Shown here: piece after piece, positions 1 to 9,137 of the stretch
Numbering within the stretch: position 1 is the stretch's first letter
How the letters are laid out: each line of letters opens with the position of its first letter
Origin: Roseivivax lentus
GTDB lineage: Bacteria; Pseudomonadota; Alphaproteobacteria; Rhodobacterales; Rhodobacteraceae
Direction of reading: 5' to 3'
Length of the DNA: 64,000 nucleotides
Assembly: GCF_900156805.1 (NCBI RefSeq)
Contig: NZ_FTOQ01000005.1
Coordinates: forward strand, 124,001 to 188,000
The notes under the pieces: model-generated
Seen by the model: the letters and a program-made list of their open reading frames with translations, nothing else
What the model was told of the DNA's origin: nothing
The model's database searches: none
Position numbers and translations under genes: made by a program

Positions 1-1
1 G

Positions 2-700
2 CTGGCCTTCTCCTATCAGGGCGACGCGCTGAAAAAGCGCGTGGGGCCGCTGGCGGAAAGTCTCGGCTCGGATATCGTGCTGCCCTGCGACGTGGGCGAC
101 GAGGCCTCGATCGACGCGCTTTTCGACGGGCTCAAGGAAAAGTGGGACCGCCTCGATTTCGTCGTCCATGCGATCGGCTATTCCGACAAGACGCAATTGC
201 GCGGCCGTTACGTGGACACAACGCGCGACAATTTCACCATGACGATGGATATCTCGGTCTATTCCTTCACCAGCGTGATGCAGCGCGCCGAGAAGTTGAT
301 GACCGAGGGCGGATCCGCGGTGACGCTGACCTATTACGGAGCGGAACGGATCATGCCGCATTACAACGTGATGGGTGTCGCGAAAGCCGCGCTGGAGGCC
401 TCCGTGCGGTACCTCGCCGAGGATCTGGGCAAGGACGGCATCCGCGTGAACGCGATCTCGGCGGGTCCGATCAAGACGCTCGCGGCCTCGGGGATCGGCG
501 ATTTCCGCTACATCATGAAGTGGAACGAGTACAATTCGCCCCTGCGCCGCAATGTCACGATCCAGGACGTGGGCAATTCCGCGCTTTACCTCTTGTCCGA
601 TCTCGGCGCGGGCGTGACCGGCGAGACGCATCACGTCGATGCGGGCTACCATGTCGTCGGCATGAAGGCCGTCGACGCCCCCGATATCACCAAGGGCTGA
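2..700 (+). CDS. fabI: Enoyl-[acyl-carrier-protein] reductase (NADH), 5' end missing
   Basis: This is the C-terminal part of the enoyl-ACP reductase that does the last reduction of each fatty-acid elongation cycle. The frame is open from base 2, so the start and the N-terminal nucleotide-binding glycine motif lie outside the window. About 232 codons remain of a family of roughly 260-270 residues. The FabI-type active site is visible: a Tyr in 'YYGAERIMPHYN', then the Tyr-x6-Lys pair in 'YNVMGVAKAALE', followed by 'RVNAISAGPIKTLAASGI', which is typical of FabI rather than ordinary SDR enzymes. The closing 'GVTGETHHVDAGYHVVGM' is also FabI-like. The LysE-type gene begins 4 bp downstream, so the two are probably co-transcribed. 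Confidence 0.95.
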   Translation: MAFSYQGDALKKRVGPLAESLGSDIVLPCDVGDEASIDALFDGLKEKWDRLDFVVHAIGYSDKTQLRGRYVDTTRDNFTMTMDISVYSFTSVMQRAEKLMTEGGSAVTLTYYGAERIMPHYNVMGVAKAALEASVRYLAEDLGKDGIRVNAISAGPIKTLAASGIGDFRYIMKWNEYNSPLRRNVTIQDVGNSALYLLSDLGAGVTGETHHVDAGYHVVGMKAVDAPDITKG

Positions 701-704
701 GCCG

Positions 705-1307
705 ATGGAGGTCGCCCACCTCATCGCCTTCAACCTGACGCTTCTGGCGGCGATGGCCGCGCCGGGCCCGGCGCTTCTGTTCGCGCTGCGCCAGTCGATT
801 GCGGGCGGATTCCGGGCGGGATTTGCCACGGGGTTGGGCCTTGCGGTGGCGGCGGTGTTCTGGACGTCCCTCGCGCTAGCCGGTCTCGAGGCGGTCTTCG
901 TGGTGGTGCCCGCGGCCTATCTGGTCCTGAAGATCGGCGGCGCGCTCTACCTGCTTTACGTGGCCTACACGCTTTGGCGCGATGCGCAAAAGCCGCTTGC
1001 GGAGACGGCCCATCCGGGCCGGCGCGCGTTTCTGGGCGGCATGCTCGTGAACCTCTCCAATCCGAAATCGGTGCTGTTCGCCGCCTCGGTCCTCGTGGTG
1101 ATCTTTCCCGCGGGCCTCAGCGTCACCGAGAAAGCGCTGATCCTCGCCAACCATTTTGCCGTGGAGGTCGTGGTCTACGGCCTCTTCGCCGCCCTGCTCG
1201 CCACGCCGCCCGCCCGCGCGGGTTATCTGCGCCTGAAGGCCGCGATCGACCGCATCGCCGCGGCGGTGCTCGGTGCGCTCGGCCTGCGCCTTCTGCTCGA
1301 CCGATAG
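705..1307 (+). CDS. LysE/RhtB family amino-acid exporter
   Basis: A 200-residue inner-membrane protein of the LysE/RhtB family, which exports amino acids or their derivatives. It is almost wholly hydrophobic with about six membrane segments. It shows the family N-terminal pattern 'AAPGPALLFALRQSIAGGF' (a PGP loop followed by a Gly-rich stretch) and the cytoplasmic-loop signature 'NLSNPKSVLF', matching the family's N-PK motif. Length matches the usual 200-210 residues. It starts 4 bp after fabI and ends 12 bp before the phosphoribosyltransferase gene. The substrate cannot be told from sequence. Confidence 0.88.
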   Translation: MEVAHLIAFNLTLLAAMAAPGPALLFALRQSIAGGFRAGFATGLGLAVAAVFWTSLALAGLEAVFVVVPAAYLVLKIGGALYLLYVAYTLWRDAQKPLAETAHPGRRAFLGGMLVNLSNPKSVLFAASVLVVIFPAGLSVTEKALILANHFAVEVVVYGLFAALLATPPARAGYLRLKAAIDRIAAAVLGALGLRLLLDR

Positions 1308-1319
1308 GAATTCGCTGTC

Positions 1320-1823
1320 ATGACCGATCTTCTGCCGCATGAAAAAGGCTTCCATGTCAGCTGGGACCAGCTGCACCGCGACGCGCGCGCGCTGTCTTGG
1401 CGGCTGCAATCGAACGTGCCCGAAGGCGGCTGGCGCGCCGTCGTGGCGATCACCCGAGGCGGCATGGCCCCGGCGATGATCGTCGCGCGCGAGCTCGACA
1501 TCCGCACCGTCGACACGATCAGCGTGAAAAGCTACGACCACCAGACCCAGTCCGAACCGCGCATCATCAAGAGCCCGGACATGGACGTGGTGGGCGACGG
1601 CAGCGGCATCCTGATCGTCGACGACCTCGTGGATACCGGCCGCACGCTGGAAGTGGTGCGCCGCGCGATGCCGAAGGCGCATGTGGCCACGGTCTATGCC
1701 AAGCCCAAGGGCCGGCCCATGGTCGACACCTTCATCACCGAAGTGAGCCAGGACACCTGGATCTTCTTTCCCTGGGACATGGCGCTGCAATACGTCAAAC
1801 CGTTCCACGGCGCCGACGACTGA
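1320..1823 (+). CDS. gpt: Xanthine(-guanine) phosphoribosyltransferase
   Basis: A 167-residue purine-salvage enzyme that transfers phosphoribosyl from PRPP to xanthine or guanine. The PRPP-binding motif is clear in '[15 protein letters not shown]' (two acidic residues then D-TG-T). An earlier '[12 protein letters not shown]' supplies the pyrophosphate-binding loop, and '[11 protein letters not shown]' matches the flexible loop of the XGPRT family. The C-terminal '[12 protein letters not shown]' is characteristic of Gpt rather than hypoxanthine enzymes. E. coli Gpt is 152 residues, so this version is slightly long at both ends. It sits 12 bp after the LysE-type gene. Confidence 0.88.
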   Translation: MTDLLPHEKGFHVSWDQLHRDARALSWRLQSNVPEGGWRAVVAITRGGMAPAMIVARELDIRTVDTISVKSYDHQTQSEPRIIKSPDMDVVGDGSGILIVDDLVDTGRTLEVVRRAMPKAHVATVYAKPKGRPMVDTFITEVSQDTWIFFPWDMALQYVKPFHGADD

Positions 1824-1913
1824 GGCTGCAACGCGGCCCTGCCCTTGCGGGGTCGGGGCCTCTCGCCTAGACGTGTGTCCGACCCTGTTTTCCGCATCCA
1901 TCGAGGAGCCCGC

Positions 1914-3761
1914 ATGGCACTCAAGGCTGGCCGTATTTCGAAGTTCTTCCTGTGGATCCTGATGGGCCTGCTGCTCGTCGGTCTTGCCGGGTTCGGCGCC
2001 GTGAATCTGTCGGGCACCGCCCGCAGTGTGGCCGCGGTGGGCGACAAGGAGGTCAGCGTCGACGCGTATGCCCGCGCCGTCCAGCAGGAGCTGCGCGCGC
2101 TGCAGGCGCAGCGCGGGGCGGCGGTCTCCTTCTCGGAGGCGCGGCAGGCCGGGCTCGACACGCAGGTGCTCTCGCAGCTCGTGCTGACCCGGGCGCTCGA
2201 TTACGAGGCGGCGCGGCTCGGCATCTCCGTCGAGGATTCGGCGGTCGCGGCGGAGCTTGCGCAGGTCGGCGCGTTCCAGGGACCGAACGGCCAGTTCAGC
2301 CGGGACGCCTATGCCTTCGCGCTCGACAATGCGGGCATGACCGAGGGCGAGTTCGAGGCCGATCTGCGCGACGAGACCGCGCGCACGGTCTTTCAGGGCG
2401 GCGTCTTCTCGGGCCTGACCATGCCCGCCGCCTACACCGACGCGATCATCGCCTATGCGGGCGAGACGCGCGACCTGACCTATGCGGTGCTGACCGCCGC
2501 CGATCTGGAGGCCGGCATCGACAGCCCCACCGAGGACGATCTGCGCGCCTTCTACGACGAGAATATCGACCGCTACACCATCCCCGAGACCAAGCGCGTG
2601 ACCTATGCCTGGGTCACGCCGGACATGATCCTCGACAGCCTCGAGGTGCCCGAAGAGACCCTGCGTGAGGCCTATGAGGAGCAATCCTCGCAGTTCAACA
2701 TGCCCGAGCGGCGGCTGGTCGAGCGGCTGGTCTTCTCGGGCGCGGCGGCGGCCGAGGAGGCCGCGGCGCGGATCGCCTCGGGCGAGATCAGCTTCGAGGC
2801 GCTGGTCGCCGAGCGCGGCCTCTCCCTGTCCGACACCGATCTGGGCGCGGTGTCGCGCGACGATCTGGGTGACGCGGCCGAGGCCGTCTTCGCCGCCGAG
2901 ACGGGCAGCGTGGCGGGCCCCGCCCCCACCGGCCTCGGCCCCGCGCTCTTCCGCGTCAATGCCGAGCTTTCGGCGGTGGAGACCTCCTTCGAAGAGGCGG
3001 TGCCGATGCTGCGCGACACGCTCGTCCTCGACCGCGCGCGCCGGGTGCTGGCGGCACAGGCGGAAAGCTTCGACAACGAGCTTGCGGGCGGAGCGACGCT
3101 CGAGGAACTGGCGCAGACAACCGACATGACGCTGGGCGAGATCGCCTGGACCCGCGACAGCGACAGCGGCATCGCCGCCTATCCCGCCTTCAACCGCGCC
3201 GTGCGCGCGGCCGAGGAAGGCGATTACCCGGAGGTCGTCGAGCTGGGCGATGGCGGCATGTTCGCCCTGCGCGTCGACGGCATCGACCCGCCCGCCCCGG
3301 CCCCGTTCGAGACGGTCGAGGCCGAGGTCGCCGCCGCCTGGGAAGAGGCGCGCATCACCGAGGCGCTGCTCGTACAGGCAGAAGCGCATGCCGAGGCGCT
3401 CAGCCAAGGTGCGAGCTTTGCGGATCGCAACCTGCCCGCCACCACCATCGCCGGTGTGGAGCGCACCACCCCGCAGGACCGCCTGCCCCGCGGCGCCATC
3501 GCCGACGCCTTCGACGCCGAGGCCGGCACGGCCATCGCCGTCGCGGGCAGCGACCGGGTCGCGGTGATCCGCGTCGATGCGGTAACCCCCGCCGATACCG
3601 AGAGCGAGGCCGCAAGGTCGCTTGCCGAGCAGCTGTCGCAACAGGCCGAGGCGGCCCTGGCCGACGATCTGTTCCGGGCGCTGGCCGCCGATATCCAGAC
3701 CCGCGCGGGCGTCACGGTGAACCAGGACGCGCTCAACGCCGTCAATTCCTCGCTCCAGTGA
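1914..3761 (+). CDS. PpiD-type periplasmic peptidyl-prolyl isomerase / SurA-N foldase
   Basis: A 615-residue membrane-anchored foldase of the PpiD/SurA-N type, which helps outer-membrane and secreted proteins fold. It has a short cytoplasmic head ('MALKAGRISK'), a single membrane anchor at about residues 11-33, then a long periplasmic region with the SurA_N-type chaperone segment ('SVDAYARAVQQELRAL') and a central parvulin-like domain around residues 240-360. The frame is open further upstream, but the ATG at 1914 has a GAGGA element 7-11 bp before it and gives the expected anchor at the N terminus. trpE starts 7 bp after the stop. The parvulin core is divergent, so isomerase activity is uncertain. 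Confidence 0.85.
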   Translation: MALKAGRISKFFLWILMGLLLVGLAGFGAVNLSGTARSVAAVGDKEVSVDAYARAVQQELRALQAQRGAAVSFSEARQAGLDTQVLSQLVLTRALDYEAARLGISVEDSAVAAELAQVGAFQGPNGQFSRDAYAFALDNAGMTEGEFEADLRDETARTVFQGGVFSGLTMPAAYTDAIIAYAGETRDLTYAVLTAADLEAGIDSPTEDDLRAFYDENIDRYTIPETKRVTYAWVTPDMILDSLEVPEETLREAYEEQSSQFNMPERRLVERLVFSGAAAAEEAAARIASGEISFEALVAERGLSLSDTDLGAVSRDDLGDAAEAVFAAETGSVAGPAPTGLGPALFRVNAELSAVETSFEEAVPMLRDTLVLDRARRVLAAQAESFDNELAGGATLEELAQTTDMTLGEIAWTRDSDSGIAAYPAFNRAVRAAEEGDYPEVVELGDGGMFALRVDGIDPPAPAPFETVEAEVAAAWEEARITEALLVQAEAHAEALSQGASFADRNLPATTIAGVERTTPQDRLPRGAIADAFDAEAGTAIAVAGSDRVAVIRVDAVTPADTESEAARSLAEQLSQQAEAALADDLFRALAADIQTRAGVTVNQDALNAVNSSLQ

Positions 3762-3768
3762 TCCGCGC

Positions 3769-5283
3769 ATGGCCGAACTGACCCCTTCCTTCGCGGATTT
3801 CGAGGCCGCCTACGATGCCGGCCGCAACCAGGTGGTCTTCGCCCGGCTCGCCGCCGATCTCGATACACCGGTCTCGCTGATGCTGAAGCTTACGGGCGCC
3901 GCGAGCGACGCCTTCATGCTGGAATCGGTCACCGGCGGCGAGGTGCGCGGGCGCTATTCCATCATCGGCATGAAGCCCGACGTGGTCTGGCAATGCCACG
4001 GCGACGCGGCGCGGGTGAACCGGCGGGCGCGCTTCGACGCGCAGGCCTTCGAGCCGATGGATGCCGACCCGCTGACCGCGCTTCGCGCCATCCTCGAGGA
4101 AAGCCGCATCGACCTGCCGGAGGGCCTGCCGCAGGCCTCGGCGGGGCTTTTCGGCTATCTCGGCTATGACATGATCCGCCTCGTGGAACATCTGCCGGAC
4201 GTCAATCCCGATCCGCTGGGCCTGCCCGACGCGACGCTGATCCGGCCCTCGGTGGTGGCGGTGCTCGACGGTGTGAAGGGCGAGGTGATCGTGGTCTCGC
4301 CCGCCTGGGTGTCGTCCGGGCAATCGGCGCGCGCGGCCTATGCGCAGGCCGCCGAACGGGTGATGGATGCGGTCCGCGATCTCGAACGCGCGCTGCCGCA
4401 GCAGGCCCGCATGCTGGGCGAGGCCGCGGAGCTGGGCGCGCCGGTGTCGAACTTCACCCATGAGGGCTACAAGGCCGCGGTCGAGCAGGCCAAGGAATAT
4501 ATCCGCGCGGGCGATATCTTCCAGGTGGTGCCGTCGCAGCGCTGGACGCAGGATTTCCCGCTGCCGCCCTTCGCGCTCTACCGCTCGCTCCGGCGCACGA
4601 ACCCCTCGCCCTTCATGTTCTATTTCAACTTCGGCGGCTTCCAGGTGATCGGCGCCAGCCCCGAGATCCTCGTGCGGGTCTTCGGGCGCGAAGTGACGAT
4701 CCGGCCCATCGCGGGCACGCGCCCGCGCGGCGCGACGCCCGCCGAGGACGACGCCAACGAAGCCGACCTGCTGGCCGATCCCAAGGAGCTGGCCGAGCAC
4801 CTGATGCTCCTGGATCTGGGGCGCAACGATACCGGGCGGGTGTCGAAGATCGGCACGGTGCACCCCACCGAGCAATTCGTGATCGAGCGCTACAGCCACG
4901 TCATGCATATCGTCTCGAACGTGGTGGGCGAGCTCAGCGAGGATCACGACGCGCTCTCGGCGCTTCTGGCGGGCCTGCCCGCGGGCACCGTGTCGGGCGC
5001 GCCCAAGGTCCGCGCGATGCAGATCATCGACGAGCTCGAGCCCGAAAAGCGCGGCATCTATGGCGGCGGCGTCGGCTATTTCTCGGCCGGTGGCGACATG
5101 GACATGTGCATCGCGCTGCGCACCGCGGTGGTGAAGGACGAGAAGCTCTATATCCAGGCGGGCGGCGGCGTCGTCTATGACAGCGACCCCGAAGCGGAGT
5201 ACCAGGAGACGGTGCACAAATCGAACGCGATCCGCCGGGCCGCGGCGGATGCGGCGCGCTTTACCGGCAAGGGCAACGGCTAG
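3769..5283 (+). CDS. trpE: Anthranilate synthase component I
   Basis: A 504-residue enzyme that converts chorismate to anthranilate with ammonia from TrpG, the first step of tryptophan synthesis. Diagnostic stretches include 'SNFTHEGYKAAVEQAKEYI', 'GDIFQVVPSQRW', 'GASPEILVRV', 'RPIAGTRPRGATP', 'LLDLGRNDTGRVSKIG', 'PAGTVSGAPKVRAMQII' and 'YGGGVGYF', all hallmarks of the chorismate-binding domain. The N-terminal lobe carries a 'LMLKL-----DAFMLESVTGGE' segment consistent with the tryptophan feedback site. Length is as expected for stand-alone TrpE. No trpG follows; the next gene on this strand is an unrelated cytochrome. Confidence 0.96.
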   Translation: MAELTPSFADFEAAYDAGRNQVVFARLAADLDTPVSLMLKLTGAASDAFMLESVTGGEVRGRYSIIGMKPDVVWQCHGDAARVNRRARFDAQAFEPMDADPLTALRAILEESRIDLPEGLPQASAGLFGYLGYDMIRLVEHLPDVNPDPLGLPDATLIRPSVVAVLDGVKGEVIVVSPAWVSSGQSARAAYAQAAERVMDAVRDLERALPQQARMLGEAAELGAPVSNFTHEGYKAAVEQAKEYIRAGDIFQVVPSQRWTQDFPLPPFALYRSLRRTNPSPFMFYFNFGGFQVIGASPEILVRVFGREVTIRPIAGTRPRGATPAEDDANEADLLADPKELAEHLMLLDLGRNDTGRVSKIGTVHPTEQFVIERYSHVMHIVSNVVGELSEDHDALSALLAGLPAGTVSGAPKVRAMQIIDELEPEKRGIYGGGVGYFSAGGDMDMCIALRTAVVKDEKLYIQAGGGVVYDSDPEAEYQETVHKSNAIRRAAADAARFTGKGNG

Positions 5284-5474
5284 GCCGCGGGGCGGACGCC
5301 CTCGGGTCGCAGCACTCCCCCCTTGGACCGCAGGCGATCGGCCGCGCGCCGCCGCACCGGCGTGCATCCGGGCAAGCGATTGATCTCGCTCAAGAGCGCA
5401 GCTGCCCTTGCATGCCAGACTTCCTTCCGGGTGCCCCGGATCGGGCCGCCCGTTCTCAACGAGGGAGGTTCATC

Positions 5475-5879
5475 GTGACGAGGAAGTTCACACGTGCCGC
5501 GCTTGCCGCAGCCGCATTCTGTCTGGCCACGCAAGCCATGGCGCAGGACAGCGACCACGGCGAGGCATTGTATACGCAGTTCTGCGCCACCTGCCACGGG
5601 GCGGAAGCCATGGGCGACGGTCCCCTGACCGATCTTCTGACCACCGAAGTGCCCGATCTGCACGGGCTGTCGGCGCGCAATGACGGCGTCTTCCCGATGC
5701 TCGAGGTGATCCACATCATCGACGGGCGGACCGGCGTGCGCGCCCATGGCGGGCCGATGCCGGTCTATGGCGATGTCTTCAGCCGGAACGGCCGCGGCGA
5801 CATGGATTACGGCAGCGTGCTGGAAACGCGCGGCAAGATCCTCTCGCTCGCCTATTATCTCGAGAGCATCCAGGACTGA
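5475..5879 (+). CDS. Small exported c-type cytochrome
   Basis: A 134-residue single-haem cytochrome c expected in the periplasm. It begins with a signal peptide (basic 'MTRKFTR', hydrophobic core, cleavage after 'ATQAMA'). The haem site is 'CATCH' at about residue 37, followed by 'GAEAMGDGPL'. A Met in 'GGPMPVYGDVF' is the probable distal haem ligand. I chose the GTG at 5475 because it has GAGGGAGG a few bases upstream and yields a clean signal peptide; the frame is open upstream but the extra residues spoil the signal. It is flanked by a 191-bp gap after trpE and a strong hairpin downstream. The electron-transfer partner is unknown. Confidence 0.85.
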   Translation: MTRKFTRAALAAAAFCLATQAMAQDSDHGEALYTQFCATCHGAEAMGDGPLTDLLTTEVPDLHGLSARNDGVFPMLEVIHIIDGRTGVRAHGGPMPVYGDVFSRNGRGDMDYGSVLETRGKILSLAYYLESIQD

Positions 5880-6016
5880 TCGGTTCGGGATGCCTCTCGG
5901 GATGCGCCGGGCGGTTAACCCCATTGCCGTCCGGCGTTCCCCCGGGATCGTGACCCCGCGGGAAAAACCGCGCGACGCCGCCCGATCTTCCTCTTTCGAG
6001 GAAAACGTGAAAAACC

Positions 6017-6050
6017 GACCGGGGCTTTTCCCCTAGGGAAAGCCCCGGTC
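6017..6050. terminator. Bidirectional transcription terminator hairpin
   Basis: An 11-bp arm (GACCGGGGCTT at 6017-6027) matches its inverted copy at 6040-6050, with further pairing inside around CCC-TA-GGG. It lies between convergent genes, the cytochrome on the plus strand and sufE on the minus strand, where a shared terminator is expected. The A/T-rich inner part of the stem rather than a long U tract makes the exact stop point unclear. Confidence 0.6.
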
Positions 6051-6108
6051 ATGACATGCCTGCGCGGGCCACCGCGCAGCCCGCCGGATCGCCGGTCCGG
6101 GCGCTCGA

Positions 6109-6519
6109 TCAGGCCGCTTCGACCGCCTGGGTGCGAATCCGCTCGATCATCGCGCGCAAGCCGTTCGACCGCTGCGCCGAGAGGTGATCGTTGAGCCCCA
6201 GCCGGCCAAGCTCGGCCCGCGCATCGACTTTGGCGACCTCGCCCAGGGGCAGCCCGTCATAGAGCTTGCGCAGCACCGCGATCAACCCGCGCACGATCAT
6301 CGCGTCGCTGTCGCCGCGGAAATGGAAGCGCCCCGCCTCGATGCGCGGATGCAGCCAGACCTGGCTCGCGCAGCCATCGACCTTGGTCGCGGGCACCTTC
6401 AGCGCCTCGTCCAGCGGCTCCATGTCCCGGCCCATCTCGATCACCAGTCGGTAGCGGTCTTCCCAATCGTCGAGGAAGGCGAAATCCTCGACCACCTCTT
6501 CGAATTCCGGCTGTGCCAT
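6109..6519 (-). CDS. sufE: SufE family cysteine-desulfurase sulfur acceptor
   Basis: A 136-residue SufE protein, which takes persulfide sulfur from a SufS-type cysteine desulfurase and passes it to the Fe-S scaffold. The active-site cysteine is in 'VDGCASQVWL' and is preceded by 'VPATKVDGC', the family signature. The N-terminal 'FLDDWEDRYRLVIEMGRDMEPLDEAL' is also standard, as is the C-terminal 'LGLNDHLSAQRSNGLRAMIERI'. Length is normal. The gene stands alone here, not in a suf operon, and converges with the cytochrome gene. Confidence 0.93.
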   Translation of the reverse strand: MAQPEFEEVVEDFAFLDDWEDRYRLVIEMGRDMEPLDEALKVPATKVDGCASQVWLHPRIEAGRFHFRGDSDAMIVRGLIAVLRKLYDGLPLGEVAKVDARAELGRLGLNDHLSAQRSNGLRAMIERIRTQAVEAA

Positions 6520-6666
6520 ACACGATCCCCGTCATTTGCTCAGTCCCTGAGGTAAGGACGCCCGGGCCCCGCGTCCAGTCCCCGAGGGCGGGCGGATGGG
6601 CTTTTCAGAGGCCGATCAATCGGCTAGTTGAAGGGAAACGCTTCGCGGGGAAGCGGGAGGGGCCGG

Positions 6667-7182
6667 ATGTCGATCAGAATACCGCTCGTGATCTGTCTTG
6701 CCGCGGGGCTGGCATTGCCGGGCTGCGCGACACGGCTCAATCCGTTCAACTGGTTCGGCAATTCGCAGCCCGCCCCGGTCGCCGCAGAGGCGGGCAGCGC
6801 GGCGGAGGTGAACCCGCTGATCCCCGAACGCCGGCGCGGCGTAAGCTTCCTGCGCAACAGCGACGAGGAGGTCTACCAGGGCCGTCCCATCGCCGAGATC
6901 GCCGAATTGGCCATCCTGCGCCGCCCCGGCGGGGCCATCGTGACCGCGGTGGGCCTCGCGCCCACGCCCGGACGCTTCGAGGCGCGGCTGACGCCGGTGG
7001 AAATCGACGACAATGCGCGGCTGGTCTACACGTTGGAGGCCCGGCTGGCCCCCGGCCCCGCGGGCACCGGCCCCGATGCGCGCAGCGTTTCGGTTGCGGT
7101 CTATCTCACCGATCAGGAACTGTCGGGCATCCGCGAGATCGAGGTGCGCGGCGCGGGCAATGCGCTGGTCTCCCGCCGCTGA
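6667..7182 (+). CDS. Putative lipoprotein, function unknown
   Basis: A 171-residue predicted lipoprotein. The N terminus 'MSIRIPLVICLAAGLALPGC' is a lipoprotein signal with the lipid-carrying cysteine at residue 20. The mature part has a Pro/Ala-rich linker and a compact C-terminal domain with alternating hydrophobic strands. I chose ATG 6667 because a GGGGAAGCGGGAGG tract lies just upstream and the lipobox then sits at the usual distance. It is divergent from sufE and converges with rnd. Similar unnamed lipoproteins are common in Rhodobacteraceae; I cannot give a function. Confidence 0.75.
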   Translation: MSIRIPLVICLAAGLALPGCATRLNPFNWFGNSQPAPVAAEAGSAAEVNPLIPERRRGVSFLRNSDEEVYQGRPIAEIAELAILRRPGGAIVTAVGLAPTPGRFEARLTPVEIDDNARLVYTLEARLAPGPAGTGPDARSVSVAVYLTDQELSGIREIEVRGAGNALVSRR

Positions 7183-7276
7183 GGCGCATTGCCTGCGCGG
7201 CGCTTGATCCTCGAGTCCCATGTCCGCAAGCCCCTTGTGGGGCGCCCGTCGAAAGTCAGACCGTCTGGCGCATCTC

Positions 7277-8440
7277 CTAGAGCTCGATCACCGCGACCTT
7301 GCTGCCATCGGCGGCCAGCGCGATCCGCCCCTCGCAGAGCCGCAGCGCATCCTCGCCGAAGACCTCGCGGCGCCAGCCCTTCAGCGCCGGCACGTCGCGG
7401 TCCCCGCTGGCCAGCGCGTCGAGGTCGGCACTGGGTGCGATGAGCTTCGGCGCCACGCCTGAGCTTTCGGTCCGCGCCTTCAACAGCACGCGCAGGAGAT
7501 CGGCCAGCGCCGGGTTCACCTGCCCCTTGTCGGGCCCGCCCTCGATCTTCGGCAGATCGTCCTTGTCCATGGCCTGCCCGCGCGCCACCGCATCGAGGAT
7601 GCCTTGCGCGATTTCGCCCTTGCGCGCCTCGCGCAGCAACAGGCGCGACCGGCCCAGATCCTCGGCGCTTGCGGGTTTGGTCGAGGCCAGTTCCACCAGC
7701 GCGTCGTCCTTGAACACCCGGTTGCGCGGCACGTTGCGCGCCTGGGCGTAGGTTTCGCGGAAGGCCGCGAGCTCGCGCAGGATGGCAAGGAAGCGCGGGC
7801 TGGCATTGCGGGTCTTCACCCGGCGCCAGGCATCTTCGGGATGGGTGACATAGGTGGCGGGATCGCCCAGCAGCGCCAATTCCTCGGCAACCCAGCGGTG
7901 CCGCCCGGTATCGCGCAGCTTCTTCTCGAGAAACTCATAGATCTTGCGCAGATGGGTCACATCCGCCAGCGCATAGACCTTCTGCGCCTCGGTGAGCGGG
8001 CGGCGCGACCAGTCGGTGAAGCGCGAGGACTTGTCGAGGCTCGCGCGCGCGATGCGCTTGACCAGCGTCTCGTAGCCCACCTGTTCGCCGAAGCCGCAGA
8101 CCATCGCCGCCACCTGCGTGTCGAAGAGGGGCTCGGGGATGACGCCGAACTCGATCGAGAAGATCTCCAGATCCTGCCGCGCGGCGTGGAACACCTTCAC
8201 GACCGAGGTGTCGCGAAAAAGCGCCACCAGCGGGTCGAGCGACAGATCGGGCGACAGCGGATCGACGAGTACCGCATCGCCATCGGCGTCATCCGCGGGC
8301 GGCAGGGCCAGCTGGACGAGGCAGAGTTTGGAATAATAGGTCCGCTCGCGGAGGAATTCGGTATCGACCGTCACATAGGGCGCCTCATGGGCGCGGGCGC
8401 AAAACGCGGCAAGCTCTTCGGTCCGGGTGATCGTCTGCAT
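7277..8440 (-). CDS. rnd: Ribonuclease D
   Basis: A 387-residue 3'-5' exoribonuclease that trims tRNA and other small RNA precursors. The DEDD exonuclease residues are visible: 'VTVDTEFLRERTYY' (Exo I), 'VKVFHAARQDLEIF' (Exo II) and 'QKVYALADVTHLRKIYEFL' (Exo III). A C-terminal HRDC-like region follows from about residue 210 ('RFLAILRELAAFRETYAQARNVPRNRVFKDDALVELA', shown here only as a location cue). Length is typical. It lies downstream of purN in the same orientation with a gap of about 110 bp. Confidence 0.93.
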   Translation of the reverse strand: MQTITRTEELAAFCARAHEAPYVTVDTEFLRERTYYSKLCLVQLALPPADDADGDAVLVDPLSPDLSLDPLVALFRDTSVVKVFHAARQDLEIFSIEFGVIPEPLFDTQVAAMVCGFGEQVGYETLVKRIARASLDKSSRFTDWSRRPLTEAQKVYALADVTHLRKIYEFLEKKLRDTGRHRWVAEELALLGDPATYVTHPEDAWRRVKTRNASPRFLAILRELAAFRETYAQARNVPRNRVFKDDALVELASTKPASAEDLGRSRLLLREARKGEIAQGILDAVARGQAMDKDDLPKIEGGPDKGQVNPALADLLRVLLKARTESSGVAPKLIAPSADLDALASGDRDVPALKGWRREVFGEDALRLCEGRIALAADGSKVAVIEL

Positions 8441-8549
8441 ACGGCTCTTTCAAGGGATATGTCGTCCGGGCACCCTACCCGATCGCGCGGGGCATGCAAT
8501 GGAGTGCGGCGGTGCGATCCGGGGCGTGCGACCGGGGGCGGTCGGGGCG

Positions 8550-9137
8550 TCAGAGATCGACGCGGCTGCGGTCGCCGGCGGCAAAGCGGCGCAGGCAGGC
8601 GGGATAGAGGCGGTGCTCCTGCTCCAGCACCTTCGCGGCCAGCGTCTCGGCGGTATCGCCGGGCTGGATGGGCACGCGGGCCTGTCCCAGGATCGGGCCG
8701 TCATCAAGCGCGGGTGTGACCTCGTGCACGGTGCAGCCATGCTCCCTGTCGCCCGCTTCGATGGCGCGGGCATGGGTGTGCAGCCCACGATATTTCGGCA
8801 GCAGCGAGGGATGGATATTGAGCATCCGGCCCTGCCAGCGCGACACGAAGCCCTCGGTGAGAACCCGCATGAATCCCGCGAGGCACAGGATGTCGGGGCG
8901 GGCCTGCATCAGCCGGTCGTGCAGCACGTCCTCGAAAGCCGCGCGGTCGCCCTTGAACGGACGGTGATCGACGTGATCCGCCTCGATCCCGAGGCCGCGC
9001 GCCTTGTCGAGCCCGCCCGCATCGGCGCTGTTGGCCAGCACCAGGACTGGCCGGGCCGGATGATCGCCTTTCATGCTTTCAGCCAGCGCCACCATGTTCG
9101 AGCCGCCGCCGGAGATCAGCACCGCGACACGCTTCAT
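8550..9137 (-). CDS. purN: Phosphoribosylglycinamide formyltransferase
   Basis: A 195-residue enzyme that transfers a formyl group from 10-formyltetrahydrofolate to GAR, the third step of purine synthesis. It shows '[13 protein letters not shown]' for the phosphate-binding loop and '[16 protein letters not shown]' with the catalytic Asn and His. '[17 protein letters not shown]' carries the catalytic Asp. The ATG at 9137 overlaps the purM stop by 4 bp (ATGA), showing translational coupling; longer upstream starts only run back into purM. Confidence 0.95.
   Translation of the reverse strand: MKRVAVLISGGGSNMVALAESMKGDHPARPVLVLANSADAGGLDKARGLGIEADHVDHRPFKGDRAAFEDVLHDRLMQARPDILCLAGFMRVLTEGFVSRWQGRMLNIHPSLLPKYRGLHTHARAIEAGDREHGCTVHEVTPALDDGPILGQARVPIQPGDTAETLAAKVLEQEHRLYPACLRRFAAGDRSRVDL

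Noticed and set aside
876-3770. Very long open frame on the minus strand opposite LysE, gpt and ppiD
   Set aside because: It is the antisense of three clear genes in GC-rich DNA, has an Arg/Gly/His-rich composition typical of shadow frames and no domain.
5284-5474. Possible small minus-strand protein after trpE ('INRLPGCTPVRRRAADRLRS')
   Set aside because: The frame looks protein-like but has no start codon or ribosome site in the right phase and would overlap trpE.
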